NCBI GenBank assembly: GCA_015296065.1
Contig: DVDU01000219.1
Location: 1 to 64,000, forward strand
DNA length: 64,000 nt
Direction: 5' to 3'
From: Oscillatoriaceae cyanobacterium M33_DOE_052
GTDB lineage: Bacteria; Cyanobacteriota; Cyanobacteriia; Cyanobacteriales; Laspinemataceae
Both the position numbers and the translations under genes were made by a program. Below the pieces are notes generated by a model. It was not told where the DNA came from. It saw nothing but the letters and a program-made list of their open reading frames with translations, and did not search any database. This document shows positions 60,410 through 64,000 of this stretch, one piece after another. Positions within the stretch are counted from its first letter, which is position 1; every line of letters starts with the position of its first letter.

Positions 60410-61987
60410 TCACAACATCGGCGGTATTCCCACATCCTGCGGTAGCACTAACTTACCATCAAAACCAACCGCCTTATCCTCAAAAGTCCGCGCTTTCGCT
60501 AACTCCGATCGCAATTCCCCCCGCGCCATTTCCCCATCCATACCCCCCAAAAGATAAACCAACAACCGCGAAGCCAAATCCCGCCCCGAAACCCGCACCC
60601 GCTTTTTATTCGGGTCATATAAAACCCCATACCACAAAGACCCCGGATGCTCCATCCCACTAAAACCACCATCCGCATCATAGCGGTTCAACTTCTCAAA
60701 AATCTGCCGCAAAGAAAAACCCTTTTGGAACACCAAAATCCCCAAAGCCTGCACCACCGCCACCTGACCCACGGGACGGAACAAAATATTACCATCTCCC
60801 CCCGGATTTTCAAAACTAAACCGGCGCATTTGCGGCGTTTCTTCCCCCAATTCCAACTTTTGATAACTCAACAAACCCGCCAAACCATCCCACAGCGCCT
60901 TAAAATCTGCCAAACCTTCCTCTAATTCTGCATCATCCGGGCGCATAGGAATCGAACCCTGTTTATGCGCCGGTTTCCAGTGGGGGAATTTATGCCCTAA
61001 ATACCGAGTTGACATATCTTTCATCGCCTGCAGTGTAGTTAACACCGTTGACTTTGCCGCCACCGTGGCACTATCCCAATTCACCCTCGGATTGCGATGA
61101 GATTTATCCTTAAATAGAGGATGTTGTACCGCAATTTGCCGCGCTACAATAGCAAAACCATCATCCTCATTCAGCAGCGCCAGTTGCCCCTGACTCAACT
61201 GCACCGCCATCAAATTCACGTGAACGAAAATCGATCGGACTCGCCGCCGCGCCTCTTCCCGCGTTTCCCCCTGCATCACCGCCGGAATAAATTCAACGCC
61301 GATTTTTTCAAAAGCCAATTTTTGCAGTTCCGCCGGTTCCACATGGTACAATTTGCGCAAATTTTCCGTAGTCACAGGGGACCCCACCGCCGTTTTATTC
61401 TTGTTGTATCGCTGCAGCCTCCCACTTTTGATTAAACTCATCAGACCCTGCACCCCCATCAAGCGATGCTGTCCGTCCAAAGCAAAAATCGGGACCCCAT
61501 TGGTCACATCCAGCAACCCCAAATTTTGCTGCTTATCCAAAGCCACAAACTCCACCGCATCACACCGGGCCCGTCCAAAATTATCCCACTCTGGGGATAT
61601 GGGGTCATCCACCCAGGGGGGACAAACCACCACCAGCAGGGCCGGGAATTTGTGAGTTTTCCGTACCGCCAGATAGAGGGCCAGGGATGCTTGGCGGGAC
61701 CAGTCCAGGGGACGCTGCAAAATTTCATCAATAGTTTCGGCGTTGCGGATGGGGTTTTCCGTCCGAGGGTCAAACTTTTGCTGGAATAGGGGTAACTCCG
61801 AGGCAAAACCCACCCGCGCACTCAGCCACTCCAGAGTCACGGTCCCCATGAATGCGGTTGTATTCCCCATCTGGGTTTTCTGCACGAGGAGTTTATCTCC
61901 CCTCCCCAAGTGCCTTTCCAGCAGGAGTTCCAGGGTTTGTCGTTCTTCCTCTTCCCTCGCCAATATCTGGCTCGCCATATCTGTCAT
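60410..61987 (-). CDS. dndB: DGQHR-domain protein DndB, first type
   Basis: 525 residues. IFALDGQHRLMGVQ at ~167-180 is the DGQHR motif, which defines DndB, the transcriptional repressor/accessory protein of the dnd phosphorothioation cluster. The N-terminal domain (~1-160) has a coiled start (LAREEEERQTLELLLERHL), and the C-terminal half is helical with RRRVRSIFVHVNLMAVQLSQ near 248. It is larger than the second DndB (391 residues) and shares little beyond the motif. It is preceded by a perfect 20-base palindrome that may be its operator. DndB controls expression of dndCDE in characterised systems; autoregulation here is inference. Confidence 0.85.
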   Translation of the reverse strand: MTDMASQILAREEEERQTLELLLERHLGRGDKLLVQKTQMGNTTAFMGTVTLEWLSARVGFASELPLFQQKFDPRTENPIRNAETIDEILQRPLDWSRQASLALYLAVRKTHKFPALLVVVCPPWVDDPISPEWDNFGRARCDAVEFVALDKQQNLGLLDVTNGVPIFALDGQHRLMGVQGLMSLIKSGRLQRYNKNKTAVGSPVTTENLRKLYHVEPAELQKLAFEKIGVEFIPAVMQGETREEARRRVRSIFVHVNLMAVQLSQGQLALLNEDDGFAIVARQIAVQHPLFKDKSHRNPRVNWDSATVAAKSTVLTTLQAMKDMSTRYLGHKFPHWKPAHKQGSIPMRPDDAELEEGLADFKALWDGLAGLLSYQKLELGEETPQMRRFSFENPGGDGNILFRPVGQVAVVQALGILVFQKGFSLRQIFEKLNRYDADGGFSGMEHPGSLWYGVLYDPNKKRVRVSGRDLASRLLVYLLGGMDGEMARGELRSELAKARTFEDKAVGFDGKLVLPQDVGIPPML

Positions 61988-62048
61988 CTGTGGGTCCTCT
62001 CTTTGGTGTTGAGTTTTAGGATATCATTAAGTTTTTTTAAAATTATGG

Positions 62049-62068
62049 TATAGTTTTTAAAAACTATA
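62049..62068. promoter_or_regulatory. dndB: Perfect 20-base palindrome upstream of the first dndB
   Basis: TATAGTTTTT faces AAAAACTATA with no spacer. A related half-site, CATAGTTTTT, follows at 62091-62100. Position 61 bases before the dndB start and the AT-rich setting fit a promoter-operator, probably for a dnd regulator. Confidence 0.5.
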
Positions 62069-62173
62069 GTTTAATTAAACAAGTAAATGGCATAGTTTTT
62101 CTGCAATTACTAAATAAGCAATGTTTTGTCAAGATGACTATTACCCCCGTGGGGTATTAGCCATCATTAACCC

Positions 62174-63349
62174 TCAAATCCATCCTAGATGGGTTTTGGC
62201 TCGATCCACGGCTATTTTGACAGCGCTAGAAACATAAGCTATTTTGTATGGTTTCTTTGGATTTTTAGGGTTAGGGTCAAACAAAACAACATTATCCTGC
62301 CAAAGATGACCCTCCCTTGACCAATCAAGTTGGGATAGTTGCCGCACTTTTTCCTCATCAAAGGAAATGTTATGCTTATTATAAGCACAGTAGAGCAAGC
62401 GCCCTAAAATTTCCAAACCCACACTTTGTCCTAAAAGGCATACTTCCTTAAAATACTCAACTTCTTTCACTGTCAAATCATCATGGGTTTTTTCATAGAA
62501 ATGCTGAGTTTGCAGACATTGGGAGAAAAGCTGATTCAGGGAAGATGCCAAAGCATTAGATGCCTGTTCTACATCATAATTTTTTAGTTCATCATTAGGA
62601 TCGTCAGTAAAAGCGCAACTGACCAGCTTAGCAATATAATTGGTTGTGTAAATCAACCGCTTTTTGGTGTTGGGACTATTTTTAATTTTTTCGGTTTTGT
62701 CGGCAAAAATCGACACCTGTTTAATGATAGTTTTCATAATGCCAACCTGCCCCTCAAATTCACCAAATGATTTTAGTAATGGCTTGGGTAGAGGTTTTGT
62801 ATCTGCCATATCGCGAAAATCAGTCTGGCATTGCTCAAATTTGTTTTCTAATACCAGAGTAATCGGAAAATCATGATTGGCGATTAATTCTGCCTCGGAA
62901 CCTTCAATCAGTTCGTGAATTGCCCGTTTGCGGTGTTGTCCGTCGGTGATGTCTAGCTTAACACCACGACGAATGATTACTAAGCATATACCCCTACCAA
63001 ACTCGATGAGTTGGATTTTGTCAGGGTCCACATTGGCCGTCAGTGTCCCCAGAATCCAGGGTTTGTCTTTTTTGATGCGGTCCCGCAGATACTCCTTGAT
63101 TTCTTCGACGTGTCCGGGAACCTCGGGTCGATTTTTACCGGAATCCGGGTCGTTGTCATCAGAGGGTTTTTCCTGAAGCAGTGTTGGTAAGTCGTGAGCA
63201 GGGACGTTAATTTGCACCATGCGCCGCTTGCCTTGATGCAAAGTCAGACCCGGATAACACTTCTCCCGGTGATACTCGGCAAAGTAAGGAGCAAGTAAGC
63301 CTTCTAGGGTGCGATTTGGGCTGCTCTGGGGTTGATTGCTATCAGACAT
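62174..63349 (-). CDS. dndB: DGQHR-domain protein DndB, second type
   Basis: 391 residues. LDITDGQHRKRAIHELIEG (~132-150) is the DGQHR motif. The N-terminal ~70 residues are Pro/Asp-rich, and residues ~150-390 are helical. It is read divergently from dndC across a 192-base AT-rich gap, the classical dndB position in this system. The presence of two unlike DndB proteins in one island may reflect different operators or partner systems, or an extra one tied to restriction. Repression of dndCDE is family knowledge; which of the two does it here is unknown. Confidence 0.87.
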   Translation of the reverse strand: MSDSNQPQSSPNRTLEGLLAPYFAEYHREKCYPGLTLHQGKRRMVQINVPAHDLPTLLQEKPSDDNDPDSGKNRPEVPGHVEEIKEYLRDRIKKDKPWILGTLTANVDPDKIQLIEFGRGICLVIIRRGVKLDITDGQHRKRAIHELIEGSEAELIANHDFPITLVLENKFEQCQTDFRDMADTKPLPKPLLKSFGEFEGQVGIMKTIIKQVSIFADKTEKIKNSPNTKKRLIYTTNYIAKLVSCAFTDDPNDELKNYDVEQASNALASSLNQLFSQCLQTQHFYEKTHDDLTVKEVEYFKEVCLLGQSVGLEILGRLLYCAYNKHNISFDEEKVRQLSQLDWSREGHLWQDNVVLFDPNPKNPKKPYKIAYVSSAVKIAVDRAKTHLGWI

Positions 63350-63541
63350 ATAAATACATTGAGTCAGAATTTGCTATTCTAATCAGAAGCAACTCCTTAA
63401 TCATAAACCATATTAAGGTAAACTACGAATTATACCCTAAACATTAAGCAAATATAAATTCATAAACGACCATTATACCACCATGTAAAATAAAAGTCAA
63501 GATAAAATTCTCAGGAATTAACAATATAGGAGGATTGAGCT
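63350..63541. promoter_or_regulatory. dndC: Divergent dndB/dndC promoter region
   Basis: 192 bases, strongly AT-rich. CCTTAAT (63395-63401) and ATTAAGG (63412-63418) form a dyad with a ten-base spacer, a reasonable operator candidate. AGGAGGATTGAGCT directly before the dndC ATG is a strong ribosome-binding site. Confidence 0.55.
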
Positions 63542-64000
63542 ATGACAGAAAAGCAGATGACCCTTTTTCCCCCGCGCACGGTGGAAGAGCTGGTGCAAGA
63601 TATAGAGGCGCTAACCAAAGAAATCCAAGAGTTATACTGCTTGGATGCAATACCCTGGATTTTGGGATATTCCGGGGGCAAAGACAGCACAGCCACTTTG
63701 CAGCTTGTTTGGAATGCGATCGCTGAGCTTCCCCCGGACAAGCGGACAAAAACCATTCATGTAATTACTACAGATACTTTGGTAGAAAATCCGATAGTGT
63801 CAGGTTGGGTACGTGGATCATTAAAAAATCTACAAAATGCTGCTCAAAAGAAGCAAATGCCGTTTGAAACGCATCTGCTTTACCCAGAAGTTAAAGAGCG
63901 ATACTGGGTTGGTCTGCTTGGGAAAGGCTACCCAGCTCCTCGATTGCGCTTTAGATGGTGTACTGAACGTTTAAAAATCAATTCTGCTAACCGCTTTATC
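63542..64000 (+). CDS. dndC: DNA sulfur modification protein DndC (3' truncated by window edge)
   Basis: The first 153 residues are present. SGGKDST at 44-50 is the PP-loop of the PAPS-reductase family, and RFRWCTERLK (Cys140) is the conserved DndC cysteine region. DndC activates the DNA backbone or carries sulfur for phosphorothioate formation, together with DndD, DndE and a cysteine desulfurase. The downstream dndD and dndE genes should lie beyond the right edge. AGGAGG upstream fixes the start. The N-terminal MTEKQMTLFPPRTVEELVQD is typical. Confidence 0.92.
   Translation, partial: MTEKQMTLFPPRTVEELVQDIEALTKEIQELYCLDAIPWILGYSGGKDSTATLQLVWNAIAELPPDKRTKTIHVITTDTLVENPIVSGWVRGSLKNLQNAAQKKQMPFETHLLYPEVKERYWVGLLGKGYPAPRLRFRWCTERLKINSANRFI

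Overview
The window looks like chromosome of a filamentous, Oscillatoriales-type cyanobacterium. The evidence is a photosynthetic/respiratory NDH-1 pair (NdhF1-NdhD1), a DesC-type acyl-lipid desaturase, a one-helix high-light-inducible protein, a plant-type ferredoxin, an SLH-OprB porin, many GCGATCGC (HIP1) octamers, and several families of short palindromic repeats that crowd the intergenic spaces. The species cannot be fixed from the sequence alone.

Layout. 1-10.1 kb is accessory-like and almost all on the minus strand: a membrane pentapeptide-repeat protein, a CX3CX2C radical-SAM activase, two long coiled-coil proteins, a double-AAA (CbxX/SpoVK type) ATPase, and Rpn-family nuclease genes with broken copies. 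10.4-20.5 kb is housekeeping: NnrU-like protein, thioredoxin, ndhF1-ndhD1, tRNA-Gly(GCC), a zinc-ribbon membrane protein, a ProA-like dehydrogenase without the catalytic cysteine, desC, and a PLP enzyme. 20.7-26.2 kb holds a porin, three small membrane-anchored proteins and a large membrane protein with an internal duplication. 26.3-33.2 kb is the rimP-nusA-ylxR-infB translation operon with an attenuator-like leader and a strong terminator. 33.5-42.9 kb carries small photosynthesis-linked genes (DUF3493, HLIP, ferredoxin), DUF3326, a CPBP protease, purN, an MscS-cNMP channel, sbcD and a Panacea-type toxin-antitoxin pair. 43-48.9 kb has two UbiB/ABC1 kinases and recN. 49.2-52.9 kb has a GAF-GAF-PAS adenylate cyclase followed by a catalytically degenerate cyclase paralogue. 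53-58.4 kb has a RelBE-like pair (toxin frameshifted), a Uma2 nuclease, a kinase fragment and an oligopeptide ABC transporter without its ATPases. 58.5-64 kb leads into a DNA phosphorothioation (dnd) island: dnd-associated protein 4, two DGQHR/DndB proteins, and the start of dndC, which runs off the right edge.

The most interesting points are the dnd island with two unlike DndB proteins and palindromic candidate operators; the active/pseudo-cyclase tandem; the Panacea toxin-antitoxin pair bracketed by inverted repeats; a palindromic element inserted in frame in recN; and the AAA/coiled-coil/radical-SAM neighbourhood at the left end, which may be an uncharacterised system. All functional calls rest on motif recognition by eye; no database search was run.
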